Shown here piece by piece: positions 16,961 through 26,050 of a stretch of 64,000 nucleotides of DNA (positions are counted from its first letter, which is position 1; each line of letters starts with the position of its first letter). Under the pieces are notes generated by a model, which made no database searches, was not told where the DNA came from, and saw nothing but the letters and a program-made list of their open reading frames with translations. The stretch lies in contig CAWBKF010000040.1 in assembly GCA_963789275.1 (NCBI GenBank), forward strand, positions 19,313 through 83,312, given 5' to 3'. A program made the position numbers and the translations under genes. Source of the stretch: DAHUYF01 sp963789275. Its GTDB lineage: Bacteria; Pseudomonadota; Alphaproteobacteria; ATCC43930; CGMCC-115725.

Positions 16961-18721
16961 GTGAGCATTCTGGACAGGCCGCCGGCGGCGGAAAAGCCGC
17001 GGCAGCGGCAATCGCACGCCGCTGGCGCGGCGCCGGATGAGGCATCGCTGCTGCGGCGCGCGCTGGAGCGCCTGCAGGCCGGGCAGCGCCGCAAGGCGGC
17101 AGCGCTCTGCCGGCAGATACTTGCCGACGCGCCGCACCACCGGCAGGCCCTGCTGCTGCTCGGCGCGCTCGAGGCCGAGGCGGCCGATGCCGGGATCGCC
17201 GAGGCGCTCTTCTCCCGCGCTCTGGCCCTCCATCCCGGCGATTTCTTCGCGCTCCACAATCTCGCGCGGCTGTGCCAGCGCCGCGGCGACAATGCCGGGG
17301 CGGTCGCACTCTTCGAGCAGGCGCTGGCCCGGCGGCAGGATTTCGCGCCGGGCTTCAACGATCTCGGCGTCTCGCTGCATCGCACCGGCCGCCATACCGC
17401 CGCACTCGCCGCGCTCGATCGCGCGCTGGCCATCGATCCCGCCTATGCCGTCGCCCACGGCAATCGGGGCCGCGTGCTGATGGATGGCGGCCGCGCCGGC
17501 GAGGCGGTGACCGCGTTCCGCCGCGAAATCGCGCTGGCCCCGCGAGCGAGCGAGGCCTGGTACAATCTCGCGCTGGCCTATGACGCGCTCGACGAGCTCG
17601 CCGAAGCCGAGATGGCGCTGCGGCAGGCGCTGGCGCTCGAGCCCGGGCACGTCGATGCCCATTTCCGCCTTGCCGTCGTGCTCGAGCGCAGGCACCGGCC
17701 GGCGGAGGCGGCGACCTACTGCATCGCCGGCGCGCGGCGCCACGGTGTTGCGGTCAGGCGCTGCCTCGGCGCCACCGCCGAGGCGCGCGTGCTGCTGCTC
17801 GGCGCCGCCGGTCTCTGCAACCTGCCGACGCGCGCGCTGTTCGACCATCAACGGTTCGAGACGATCGCGGTGCATCTGCTGCCGCCGGGCCGCGATGGAA
17901 CCGGATCGGACGAACTGCTCGAGCGGCTGCCGCCTTACGACATCGTCTTCAACGCCATTGCCGATGCCGATCGCGGCGCGGCTTTCCTCGCCGCGGCGGA
18001 GAATGTGGGCCGAAAGCTTGGCCGGCCGCTGCTCAATCCGCCGGCGCGCGTGCTGCGCACGCGACGCGATCTGACCTCGTCTCTGCTGGCGGGCATCGCG
18101 GGATTGACGGTGCCGCGCATCCGGCGGCTGACACGGGCGGAACTCATCGCGCCGGCCGCGGCCGAGCTCGCGGCACCGACGCTGATCCGCCCCTGCGGTT
18201 CGCATAGCGGCACCGACCTGGAGCGGATCGACGGCGCCGATGCGCTTAGGGCCTATCTCGGCCGCGTGCCGCTCGACGAATTCTACCTCACGGACTATCA
18301 CGACTACCGCAGCGCCGACGGTTTTTGCCGCAAGTACCGGCTGATCTTCGTCGACCGCGAGGTCTTTCCCTACCATCTCGCCATCGCCGAGGATTGGATG
18401 ATTCATTATTGGCGCGCCGACATGGCGCCCTGGATGAAGCGCGAGGAGGAAGCGTTCCTCGCGGATTATCGCAGCGTCTTCGCCGGTCGGCTGGGCGAGG
18501 CCGTACGCGAGGTGGCACAGCGGCTCGACCTCGATTACGGCGGGATGGATTGCGGCATCACGCCCGACGGCAGCCTCGTGGTGTTCGAGGCCAACGCCAG
18601 CATGCTCGTTCATCTCAACCAGTCGCGCGAAGATTTCGCTTACAAGCACGCCTATGTGCCGCGCATCTTCGACGCAATCGCCGCCCTGGTGAGGCGCGCC
18701 GTCGCGGCATCGGCGTCTTAG
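16961..18721 (+). CDS. TPR-repeat protein with C-terminal ATP-grasp-like domain
   Basis: A large protein (586 residues from a GTG at 16961) whose first half has about six tetratricopeptide repeats, for example ALFEQALARRQDFAPGFNDL and ALDRALAIDPAYAVAHGN. The second half resembles an ATP-grasp ligase fold: KYRLIFVDREVFPYHLA and the acidic C-terminal motif DYGGMDCGITPDGSLVVFEANASM are typical of the ATP/Mg-binding region. The role is unknown; a peptide or small-molecule ligase is possible. The frame is open back to 16811, but that part overlaps where the lepB promoter must lie and looks non-coding, so the start is uncertain. It is inserted, on the opposite strand, between acpS and lepB. Confidence 0.75.
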   Translation: MSILDRPPAAEKPRQRQSHAAGAAPDEASLLRRALERLQAGQRRKAAALCRQILADAPHHRQALLLLGALEAEAADAGIAEALFSRALALHPGDFFALHNLARLCQRRGDNAGAVALFEQALARRQDFAPGFNDLGVSLHRTGRHTAALAALDRALAIDPAYAVAHGNRGRVLMDGGRAGEAVTAFRREIALAPRASEAWYNLALAYDALDELAEAEMALRQALALEPGHVDAHFRLAVVLERRHRPAEAATYCIAGARRHGVAVRRCLGATAEARVLLLGAAGLCNLPTRALFDHQRFETIAVHLLPPGRDGTGSDELLERLPPYDIVFNAIADADRGAAFLAAAENVGRKLGRPLLNPPARVLRTRRDLTSSLLAGIAGLTVPRIRRLTRAELIAPAAAELAAPTLIRPCGSHSGTDLERIDGADALRAYLGRVPLDEFYLTDYHDYRSADGFCRKYRLIFVDREVFPYHLAIAEDWMIHYWRADMAPWMKREEEAFLADYRSVFAGRLGEAVREVAQRLDLDYGGMDCGITPDGSLVVFEANASMLVHLNQSREDFAYKHAYVPRIFDAIAALVRRAVAASAS

Positions 18722-18726
18722 CCCGG

Positions 18727-19125
18727 CTAAGCCGGCACGGCGGTGATGATGACGAGCGCTTGGGCAAGCGGCGGCTCGTCGGTCAGCGTGACGTCGATGC
18801 GCGCCGCCATCCCGGGCGGGGTCAGCGCCTTCAGCCGCTCCAGCGCGCCGCCGGTGAGCACCAGGGTAGGCCGCCCGCCTGGCAGGTTGACGACGCCGAG
18901 ATCGCGCCAATAGACGCCTTTGCGGAAGCCGGTGCCGAGCGCCTTGGAGCAGGCCTCCTTGGCGGCGTAGCGCTTGGCGTAGCTCTCGACGCGGTTGGCG
19001 CGCCGATCGGAACGGGCGCGCTCCTCGGCGGTGAAGATGCGGTCGAGAAAGCGGTCGCCATAACGCGCAAGGGTTTTCTCGATGCGGCGGATGTCGATGA
19101 GGTCGCTGCCGAGCCCGAGGATCAT
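18727..19125 (-). CDS. acpS: Holo-[acyl-carrier-protein] synthase
   Basis: Transfers 4'-phosphopantetheine from CoA to acyl carrier protein. The 132-residue product starts with the signature GLGSDLIDIRRIEKTLARYG and carries the KRYAAKEACSKALGTG motif that binds CoA and Mg. The ATG overlaps the pdxJ stop, so the two are coupled. The end converges with the TPR gene after 5 bp. Confidence 0.95.
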   Translation of the reverse strand: MILGLGSDLIDIRRIEKTLARYGDRFLDRIFTAEERARSDRRANRVESYAKRYAAKEACSKALGTGFRKGVYWRDLGVVNLPGGRPTLVLTGGALERLKALTPPGMAARIDVTLTDEPPLAQALVIITAVPA

Positions 19126-19863
19126 GCGCGCGCCGCGTCCATGAGGGTCCGCATGCGTCGGATGGCGCCGTCGAGCCCGGCGAAGATCGCCTCGCCGACG
19201 AGGAAGTGGCCGATATTCAGCTCGACGATGGTGGCGATCGCCGCCACCGGCGCCGACCGTGTCGTAGCTCAGCCCGTGCCCGGCATGGCATTCGAGCCCG
19301 ATGCTCTCGGCATGGGCGGCAGCGGCGATCAATCGCTGCAGCTCGTGCGCGCGGGCCGCGCCCTGGGCATCACAATAGGCGCCGGTATGCAGCTCCACCA
19401 CCGGCGCGCCGAGACGGCGCGCCATGTCAAGCTGCGGCATTTCGGGATCGATGAACAGCGAGACGCGGATCCCGGCATCGACGAGTTGCCGGACGACGGG
19501 CGCGAGATGGCTTTGACCGCCGACCGCATCGAGCCCGCCCTCGGTCGTCACTTCCGTGCGCTTCTCCGGCACCAGGCAAGCGGCGTGCGGTCGGTGCGCC
19601 AGCGCGATCGTCAGCATCTCGGGCGTCGCCGCCATCTCGAGATTGAGCGGCAGCGCGATCTCGCGCCTCAGGCGGGCGATGTCCTCGTCGGTGATGTGGC
19701 GGCGATCCTCGCGCAGATGCGCGGTGATGCCGTCAGCGCCGGCCGCCGCCGCGATCGCGGCGGCGCGCAGCGGATCGGGATGGCGCCCGCCCCGCGCGTT
19801 GCGCAGCGTGGCGACATGGTCGATATTGACGCCGAGGCGCAGCGCGCGCTTGCCGATGACCAT
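19122..19863 (-). CDS. pdxJ: Pyridoxine 5'-phosphate synthase (frameshifted)
   Basis: Catalyses ring closure in the DXP-dependent vitamin B6 pathway. The N-terminal LGVNIDHVATLRNARGG and the central PEKRTEVTTEGGLD and VVELHTGAYCDA blocks are intact, and HAGHGLSYDTV precedes the break. The sequence then continues in another frame as VAAIATIVELNIGHFLVGEA and runs to the stop that overlaps acpS. Removing one base near 19246-19258 gives a 246-residue protein of standard length. As this is an essential-type gene with both halves conserved, an insertion artefact is the best explanation. The start overlaps the rsh stop. Confidence 0.86.
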
Positions 19864-22001
19864 CAGCCGCGCGAGCGCTCGACCGAATTGATCACCGGCG
19901 TGGCACGCAGCGCCGCGATGATGTTGGTGAGGTGCTTCACGTCCTTGACCTCGATATCGACCAGTATCTCGAAGAAATCGACCGAGCGGTTGGTGATCTT
20001 GAGATTGGTGATGTTGCCCGCCTGCTTGCCGATGACGGTGGTGAGGCTGCCGAGGCTGCCGGGCTCGTTGCCCAAGGTGACGTTGATGCGGCCGACATGA
20101 CCGATCTCGCCGTCGCCCTTGCTGGTCCAGGCGACATCGAGCCAGCGCTCGGGCGCGTCGGTGAAGTTCGCCAGCGCGTCGCAATCGATGGTGTGGATGG
20201 TGACGCCCTTGCCGGTGGTGACGATGCCGACGATACGGTCGCCCGGCAGCGGATGGCAGCAGCCGGCAAAATGCAGCGCCATGCCGGGGATGAGCCCGCG
20301 GATCGGCACCGCGTTCTCGGAGGCCTTCTTGCTGCGCGCGGTGGAGAGCCGTACCACCTTGGCCGGCTTGGCATCCGGCCGGGGCGGGTAGATCGCATGC
20401 ACCACCTCGCGCCCAGTGGCGAGCCCCTCGCCCACCGCGACGAACAGATCCTCGACGCTGTCGCAATTGAAGGTCTTGAGCACGTCATCGAGCGCCTTCT
20501 CGATGAAGTCGTGCCCCTCATGGCGGAACGCCTTTTGCAAGATCGCCTTGCCGAGATCGAGATATTGCTGGCGCTGCTGGGTGCGGACGAAGCGGCGGAT
20601 GCGCGCCCTCGCCTTGCCGGTGACGACGAAACGCTCCCAGGTCGGTGACGGCGTCTGCGCCTTCGAAGTGATCACCTCGACCTGGTCGCCATTGGCGAGC
20701 TGGGTGCGCAAGGGGGCCAGGCGGCCATTGATCTTGGCACCGACACAGGTATCGCCGATGACGGAATGGACGGCGTAGGCGAAGTCGACCGGCGTCGCGC
20801 TGCGCGGCAGCGCGATGAGATCGCCCTTGGGGGTGAAGCAGAACACCTGGTCCTGGAACATCTCGAGCTTGGTGTGCTCGAGGAACTCCTGCGGATCGGA
20901 GGCGTGCTCGAGGATGTCGAGCAGCTCGCGCAGCCAGCGGTATTGCCGTCCCTCGGTGCGCGGCGCGCCCTGCTTGTAGACCCAATGGGCGGCGACACCG
21001 AGCTCGGCCACCTCATGCATCTCGCGGGTGCGGATCTGCACCTCGATGCGCTGCCGCTCCGGGCCGATGACGCCGGTGTGGAGCGAGCGGTAGTTGTTGG
21101 GCTTGGGAGTCGAGATGTAGTCCTTGAAGCGCCCGGGCACGACGGGATAGCGGCTGTGGATCACGCCCAGCGCATGATAGCTCTGCTCCACCGTGTCGAC
21201 GACGACGCGGAAGGCCATGATGTCGGAAAGCTGCTCGAAGCCGACATTCTTCTGCTGCATCTTGCGCCAGACCGAATAAGGCGTCTTCTCGCGTCCGGAC
21301 ACCTCGGCCGCCAGCCCGCCCTTGGTCAGCGTCTCCTGCAGCTCGTCCATGATGCGCTCGGCGAGGCCCTCGCCCTTCTCGCGCAGGAAGGCGAGGCGCG
21401 CCATCAGGCTGGCGCGCGCGTCGGGATGGAGCTCGGCGAAGGCATGGTCCTCGAGCTCGTCCTTCATCTCCTGCATGCCGATGCGCTCGGCCAGCGGCGC
21501 GTAGATCTCCATGGTCTCGCGCGCGATGCGGCGACGCCGCTCCGCGTCCTTGAGGAAATGCAGCGTGCGCATGTTGTGCAGGCGGTCGGCGAGCTTGACC
21601 AGCAGGACGCGGATGTCCTCGGACATGGCCAGGACCAGCTTGCGGAAGTTCTCCGCCTGCTTGGTCTGATCCGATTGCAGCTCCAGGCGCGACAGCTTGG
21701 TGACGCCGTCGACCAGCTTGGCGATGTCCGGGCCGAACAGACGCTCGATATCCTCGAGCGTCGCCACCGTGTCCTCGACCGTGTCGTGCAGCAGGCCGGT
21801 GATGATCGACGCGGCGTCGAGCTTCATCTCGGCGAGAATGCCGGCGACCTCGATCGGATGCGAGAAATAGGGGTCGCCCGAGGCGCGCAGCTGCGCGCCA
21901 TGCGCCTTCATCGAGAAGACATAGGCGCGGTTGAGCGCGCCTTCATCCGCGGCGGGATCGTAGGCCTTGACGCGCTCGACGAGCTCGAATTGGCGCATCA
22001 T
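19863..22001 (-). CDS. Bifunctional (p)ppGpp synthetase/hydrolase (RSH)
   Basis: Long RelA/SpoT homologue that makes and degrades the alarmone (p)ppGpp. The 712-residue protein has the HD hydrolase domain (PYFSHPIEVAGILAEM, TGLLHDTVEDT), the synthetase domain (GRFKDYISTPKPNNYRSLHT), a TGS domain (VFCFTPKGDLIALPRSATPV) and a C-terminal ACT domain after a CCHPLPGD zinc-finger segment. Both catalytic motifs look intact, so it is likely the single bifunctional Rsh typical of alphaproteobacteria. Its stop overlaps pdxJ. Confidence 0.94.
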   Translation of the reverse strand: MMRQFELVERVKAYDPAADEGALNRAYVFSMKAHGAQLRASGDPYFSHPIEVAGILAEMKLDAASIITGLLHDTVEDTVATLEDIERLFGPDIAKLVDGVTKLSRLELQSDQTKQAENFRKLVLAMSEDIRVLLVKLADRLHNMRTLHFLKDAERRRRIARETMEIYAPLAERIGMQEMKDELEDHAFAELHPDARASLMARLAFLREKGEGLAERIMDELQETLTKGGLAAEVSGREKTPYSVWRKMQQKNVGFEQLSDIMAFRVVVDTVEQSYHALGVIHSRYPVVPGRFKDYISTPKPNNYRSLHTGVIGPERQRIEVQIRTREMHEVAELGVAAHWVYKQGAPRTEGRQYRWLRELLDILEHASDPQEFLEHTKLEMFQDQVFCFTPKGDLIALPRSATPVDFAYAVHSVIGDTCVGAKINGRLAPLRTQLANGDQVEVITSKAQTPSPTWERFVVTGKARARIRRFVRTQQRQQYLDLGKAILQKAFRHEGHDFIEKALDDVLKTFNCDSVEDLFVAVGEGLATGREVVHAIYPPRPDAKPAKVVRLSTARSKKASENAVPIRGLIPGMALHFAGCCHPLPGDRIVGIVTTGKGVTIHTIDCDALANFTDAPERWLDVAWTSKGDGEIGHVGRINVTLGNEPGSLGSLTTVIGKQAGNITNLKITNRSVDFFEILVDIEVKDVKHLTNIIAALRATPVINSVERSRG

Positions 22002-22080
22002 GGCAGGTCGCCCCGCCAGGCCTGCGCGAGGTCGGCGGAGGCGCGGCGCGAGACTGCGAAGCCGCCCCCGCGCCGCATTC

Positions 22081-22530
22081 CTACTTCGACTTCTCCCGGA
22101 TCTCGCTGCCGCCTTCCGCCAGATCCGGGTTCACGTCGTCACTCAGGCCGACGGCATCGTCGTCGGCGACGAACAATACGTCCTCGCCAAGCTCTTCCTC
22201 GACCGCGCCTTCCTCTTCCTCCAGGTCGACGGGCTGCGCCAGCTCGGTCGGCCACTGCTGGGCGCCGATCTCGATCTCGGCATCCTCTTCCGGCTCGTCG
22301 ATCTCGACATGCTTCTGCATGCCCTTGATCAGGGCGTTCTGCAGCGTGTCGAGCCCGATGGTCTCGTCGGCGATCTCGCGAAGCGCCACGACCGGGTTCT
22401 TGTCGTTGTCGCGATCGAGCGTGATCTGCGCGCCGGCGGTGACGTCACGCGCGCGCTGCGCGGCGAGCAACACCAGCTCGAAGCGGTTCGGGACCTTGAG
22501 GACGCAATCTTCTACGGTTACACGAGCCAT
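22081..22530 (-). CDS. rpoZ: RNA polymerase omega subunit, long form
   Basis: Small subunit that promotes assembly of RNA polymerase. The N-terminal 70 residues are typical: ARVTVEDCVLKVPNRFELVLLAAQRAR and DNDKNPVVALREIADE. The protein is 149 residues, longer than the roughly 90 of E. coli, with an acidic tail (EEEEGAVEEELGED). Such tails are common in alphaproteobacteria. It lies upstream of rsh in the usual rpoZ-spoT order. Confidence 0.95.
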   Translation of the reverse strand: MARVTVEDCVLKVPNRFELVLLAAQRARDVTAGAQITLDRDNDKNPVVALREIADETIGLDTLQNALIKGMQKHVEIDEPEEDAEIEIGAQQWPTELAQPVDLEEEEGAVEEELGEDVLFVADDDAVGLSDDVNPDLAEGGSEIREKSK

Positions 22531-22682
22531 GCCGACACTTCTCCCGGGCGGAAACTGAGTCTTTCAATATATAAGCGGAGCATTGCCTGCCGCAACACCA
22601 GTATTGTCGCCTTCTCGCGCACGGCCCCTTCGCCGAGCCGCGGCGCCTCTATATTTTCTTTTTAATATCAAATAGTTAAATA

Positions 22683-23171
22683 TCACTCACCGAACCGTGC
22701 GGCGATCTGCTCCGGAGGCAGGCGGCCGATCAACTCGCCAAGGCCCGCACCCGACACCGGATGGCGCCAACCGGGCGCCACATCGCGGAGCGGCAGCAGC
22801 ACGAAGGCGCGCTCATGGAGGCGGGGGTGCGGCAGCACCGGCGCCTGCGCCCTGACCATCCCGTCATAGTCGAGGAGATCGAGATCGAGTGGGCGGGGTT
22901 CGTTGCGCCGGCGGCGGGTCCGGCCGAAGCGCGCCTCGATTTGATGCAGCAGCGCCAGCAGGTCGGCCGGCCCGAGCCGCGTCGCCACGGCTGCGACGCC
23001 ATTGACATACCAGGGCTGATCGCCCGCCGGGACCGGCGCCGTGCGATACCAGGGCGAGCAACGCTCGAGGACGAGCCCGGCTTCGATCAGCGCCTCGAGC
23101 GCGGCGGCGAGCGTCGCCGGCGGGGCGCCGGCAAGGCTCGGCAGGTTCGCGCCGAGGCCGATCAGGATCAT
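22683..23171 (-). CDS. folK: HPPK (folate biosynthesis)
   Basis: 6-Hydroxymethyl-7,8-dihydropterin pyrophosphokinase, which activates the pterin for folate synthesis. The 162-residue protein has the N-terminal IGLGANLPS start, the SPWYRTAPVPAGDQPWYVNGV loop and the signature RRRNEPRPLDLDLLDYDG with Mg-binding aspartates, followed by HPRLHERAFVLLPL. Gene and length are standard. It is divergent from the NYN gene. Confidence 0.95.
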   Translation of the reverse strand: MILIGLGANLPSLAGAPPATLAAALEALIEAGLVLERCSPWYRTAPVPAGDQPWYVNGVAAVATRLGPADLLALLHQIEARFGRTRRRRNEPRPLDLDLLDYDGMVRAQAPVLPHPRLHERAFVLLPLRDVAPGWRHPVSGAGLGELIGRLPPEQIAARFGE

Positions 23172-23282
23172 GGCTCGTGAGGACTGCTTGACGCCGGCCG
23201 GTGGCTGCGGGCAAATGCCCAGGGATATTCAGCCCACCGCATATTGTTTGCATTCTTGTTTGCGTTCATGGAGCAGGCACCG

Positions 23283-23867
23283 ATGCTTTTTTATCCACAA
23301 GAGAAAATCGCCCTTTTCATCGATGGCGCCAATCTTTACGCCGCCGCACGCGCCTTGCAGTTCGACATCGATTACAAGCGGCTGCTCGAGGTATTCGGCT
23401 CGAAGGGGCGCCTTATCCGCGCCTTCTACTACACCGCGGTGATCGAGGACCAGGAATACTCGCCGATCCGGCCGCTGGTCGATTGGCTCGACTACAACGG
23501 CTACACCATGGTGACCAAGCCGACCAAGGAGTACACGGATGCCCTGGGGCGCCGCAAGATCAAGGGAAACATGGATATCGAGCTCGCCATCGACGTGATG
23601 GAGATGGCGCAATATCTCGACCACATCGTGCTGTTCTCGGGGGACGGCGACTTCCGCCGCCTGGTCGAGGCGGTGCAACGTAAGGGTGTGCGCGTCACGG
23701 TGGTTTCGACCATTCGCTCGGCGCCGCCGATGATCGCCGACGAGCTGCGCCGCCAGGCCGACATGTTCGTCGAACTCCAGGATCTCGCGCCCAGCATCAT
23801 GCGCGTCCATCACCGCGAGGACAGCCAGCGCCAGCAGGCGACGACCCCGGGCTACGGCCCGGCGTGA
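23283..23867 (+). CDS. LabA-like NYN-domain protein
   Basis: A 194-residue NYN (PIN-like) nuclease-fold protein of the DUF88/LabA family, strongly conserved in alphaproteobacteria. Conserved acidic residues are seen in IALFIDGANLYAAARAL, KGNMDIELAIDVMEMA and VLFSGDGDFRRLVEAV, which together form the putative Mg-dependent RNase centre. The start at 23283 is chosen because MLFYPQEKIALF is the usual family start; 23268 and 23244 are in frame. It overlaps the UDG gene by 4 bases. Confidence 0.88.
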   Translation: MLFYPQEKIALFIDGANLYAAARALQFDIDYKRLLEVFGSKGRLIRAFYYTAVIEDQEYSPIRPLVDWLDYNGYTMVTKPTKEYTDALGRRKIKGNMDIELAIDVMEMAQYLDHIVLFSGDGDFRRLVEAVQRKGVRVTVVSTIRSAPPMIADELRRQADMFVELQDLAPSIMRVHHREDSQRQQATTPGYGPA

Positions 23868-24526
23868 CCGCGGCCCCGGCAGTCGCCGCGCCCGAACGCG
23901 ACTGCCCCCTCTGCCCGCGCCTTGCCGCGTTCCGGGACGCCCAGCGCGCCAATCATCCCGATTGGTTCAACGCGCCGGTGCCGTCCTTCGGCGGCGAGGA
24001 CGGGCGGCTGCTCATCGTCGGCCTGGCACCCGGCCTGCGCGGCGCCAACCGCACGGGGCGGCCGTTCACCGGCGACTATGCCGGCGTGCTGCTCTACGAC
24101 ACGCTGAAGAAGTTCGGCTTCGCGCGCGGCGCGTACGCGGAGCGCGCCGATGACGGGCTCGCGCTGGTCGGATGCCGCATCACCAACGCCGTGCGCTGCG
24201 TGCCCCCGGAGAACAAGCCGGAGCCGGCGGAGATCAAGGCCTGCAACCGGTTTCTCATCGCCGAGCTCACGCGGATGAAGCAGCTTCGGGCGGTGCTGGC
24301 GCTGGGCGCGATCGCGCACCAGGCGGTGCTGGCGGCGGCCGGTGCGCGCCGCTCCGCCTTTCGCTTCGCGCATGGCGCGTTGCATGTGCTGCCGGGCGGG
24401 CTGCTGCTCGCCGACAGCTATCACTGCTCGCGCTACAACACCAACACCGGCAGGCTGACCCCGGCGATGTTCGAGGCGGTGCTGGCGGAGCTGCGCCGGC
24501 GGCTCAGCGATTGCGCTCCCGCATGA
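23864..24526 (+). CDS. Family 5 uracil-DNA glycosylase (UDGb type)
   Basis: Excises deaminated bases from DNA. The 220-residue product starts from GTG at 23864, overlapping the NYN stop. It has cysteines for an iron-sulfur cluster (CPLCPR near the N-terminus, CRITNAVRC mid-protein), the active-site motif VGLAPGLRGANRTGRPFTG, and the C-terminal DSYHCSRYNTNTGRLT that replaces the HPSPL motif of other UDG families and marks family 5. Its end overlaps the end of smpB on the other strand by 23 bases. Confidence 0.9.
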   Translation: MTAAPAVAAPERDCPLCPRLAAFRDAQRANHPDWFNAPVPSFGGEDGRLLIVGLAPGLRGANRTGRPFTGDYAGVLLYDTLKKFGFARGAYAERADDGLALVGCRITNAVRCVPPENKPEPAEIKACNRFLIAELTRMKQLRAVLALGAIAHQAVLAAAGARRSAFRFAHGALHVLPGGLLLADSYHCSRYNTNTGRLTPAMFEAVLAELRRRLSDCAPA

Positions 24527-24971
24527 TGCGTGCCTTGTCGCGCTGCCAGTCACGCTGCTTTTCCGCGTCGCGCTTGTCGGCCTTGCGCTTGCCTTTGGCA
24601 AGGCCCAGCTCAAGCTTGGCGCGGCCGCGATCGTTGAAATAGATCGCCAGCGGCACCAGCGTGACGCCCTCGCGCTTGATCGCGCCCATCAGGCGATTGA
24701 TCTCGCGCTTGTGCAGCAGCAGCAAGCGCGGCCGGCGCGGCTCATGGTTGAAGCGCGAAGAGGGATATTCCGGGAAATGCGCGTTGACGAGGTAGATGCC
24801 GCCGTCACGCTCGGTGGCATAGGCCTCGTTGATGCTGGCGAGGCCCTGACGCAGCACCTTCACCTCGGTGCCGGCGAGCTGCAGCCCCGCCTCTATCGTA
24901 TCCTCGATGAGGTAGTCATGACGCGCCCGCCGGTTCTGCGCGACAAAACGCTCGGTCCCGCGCAGCGCCAT
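24504..24971 (-). CDS. smpB: SsrA-binding protein SmpB
   Basis: tmRNA-binding protein for trans-translation rescue of stalled ribosomes. The 155-residue product shows QNRRARHDYLIEDTIEAGLQLAGTEVK (quoted in part as YLIEDTIEAGLQLAGTEVK), the YLVNAHFPEY core, HEPRRPRLLLLHKREI, and the basic KGKRKADKRDAEKQRDW tail that enters the mRNA channel. No tmRNA gene is recognised in this window. It follows dapA on the same strand by 11 bp. Confidence 0.95.
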   Translation of the reverse strand: MALRGTERFVAQNRRARHDYLIEDTIEAGLQLAGTEVKVLRQGLASINEAYATERDGGIYLVNAHFPEYPSSRFNHEPRRPRLLLLHKREINRLMGAIKREGVTLVPLAIYFNDRGRAKLELGLAKGKRKADKRDAEKQRDWQRDKARIMRERNR

Positions 24972-24982
24972 CTAGATCAAGA

Positions 24983-25858
24983 TCAATTAAGAACACCCGC
25001 GCTACGCATCGCCAGACGCATCTTCTCCTGCGCCTCGGGGCTGGCGGGCACGAGCGGCAATCGGACGTCCGGGGTCGATTTGCCGAGCAGCGAGGTGCCG
25101 AATTTCACCGGCGCGGGGCTGGTCTCGCAGAACAACGCGTCATGGAGCGGCGCCAGGCGATCGTTGATCCGGGCGGCACGCGCCCAATCGCCCTTCGCCC
25201 AGGCCTCCTGCATGTCGGCGCAAGCGCGCGGCGCGACATTGGCGGTTACCGAGATGCAGCCGACGCCACCTTGCGCATTGAAGGCGAGCGCCGTGACATC
25301 CTCGCCGGACAGCATGCAGAAATCGGCGCCGACCGCCTGGCGGGTGCGCAGCGGCCGCGCGAGGTCGTTGGTGGCGTCCTTGACGCCGACGATGTTCGGC
25401 AGCTTGGCCAGCCGCGCCATGGTGGCCATGCTCATATCGACCGCGGTACGGACCGGGATGTTGTAGATGATCAGCGGCAGCTCGACCGCGTCATTGATCG
25501 CCTTGAAGTGCTGATAGAGCCCTTCCTGGCTCGGCCGGTTGTAATAGGGGCAGACGACGAGCGCGGCATCGGCCCCCGCCGCCTTGGCATGGCGGGTGAA
25601 GCCGATCGCTTCCTCGGTCGAGTTGGAGCCGGTACCGGCGATCACCGGCACGCGCTTGCCGGCGGCCTCGACGCAAAGCTCGACCACCCGGTTGTGCTCG
25701 ACATGGCTCAAGGTCGGCGACTCGCCGGTGGTGCCGCAAGGCACCAGGCCGTGCGTGCCCTGGCCGATCTGCCAGTCGATGAACTCCTGAAACGCCTTCT
25801 CGTCCACCGCTCCGTCGCGGAACGGGGTGACGAGCGCGACGATCGAGCCCTTGAACAT
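24983..25858 (-). CDS. dapA: 4-Hydroxy-tetrahydrodipicolinate synthase
   Basis: First committed enzyme of lysine and diaminopimelate synthesis; condenses pyruvate with aspartate semialdehyde. The 291-residue TIM barrel has VALVTPFRDGAVDEKAF, the GTTGESPTL loop, the catalytic tyrosine in CPYYNRPSQEG and the Schiff-base lysine in IVGVKDATND. The order dapA-smpB and the lytic transglycosylase gene upstream on the other strand are common in this class. Confidence 0.95.
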   Translation of the reverse strand: MFKGSIVALVTPFRDGAVDEKAFQEFIDWQIGQGTHGLVPCGTTGESPTLSHVEHNRVVELCVEAAGKRVPVIAGTGSNSTEEAIGFTRHAKAAGADAALVVCPYYNRPSQEGLYQHFKAINDAVELPLIIYNIPVRTAVDMSMATMARLAKLPNIVGVKDATNDLARPLRTRQAVGADFCMLSGEDVTALAFNAQGGVGCISVTANVAPRACADMQEAWAKGDWARAARINDRLAPLHDALFCETSPAPVKFGTSLLGKSTPDVRLPLVPASPEAQEKMRLAMRSAGVLN

Positions 25859-26050
25859 GAGAATCCTCCCCGTCTTCTGCCGGGACGATAGCCCCCGGGG
25901 CCGGCGGCGGCAACATATCGCGCCGAATTAACCAAAAGTTGACGGCTTCGCGGGATGCTGCAGCCGGTGGGGCAGCTTGTTTGCCGGCGACATGTCGATA
26001 GAATACCTCGCAGTTTTGCGCCCGCACGCTCGCGGCGCCCTGGAGTTGTG

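Noticed and set aside
24973..24986. TAGATCAAGATCAA near smpB and dapA
   Set aside because: Only one half-site is good, and it overlaps the dapA stop codon; probably coincidence.
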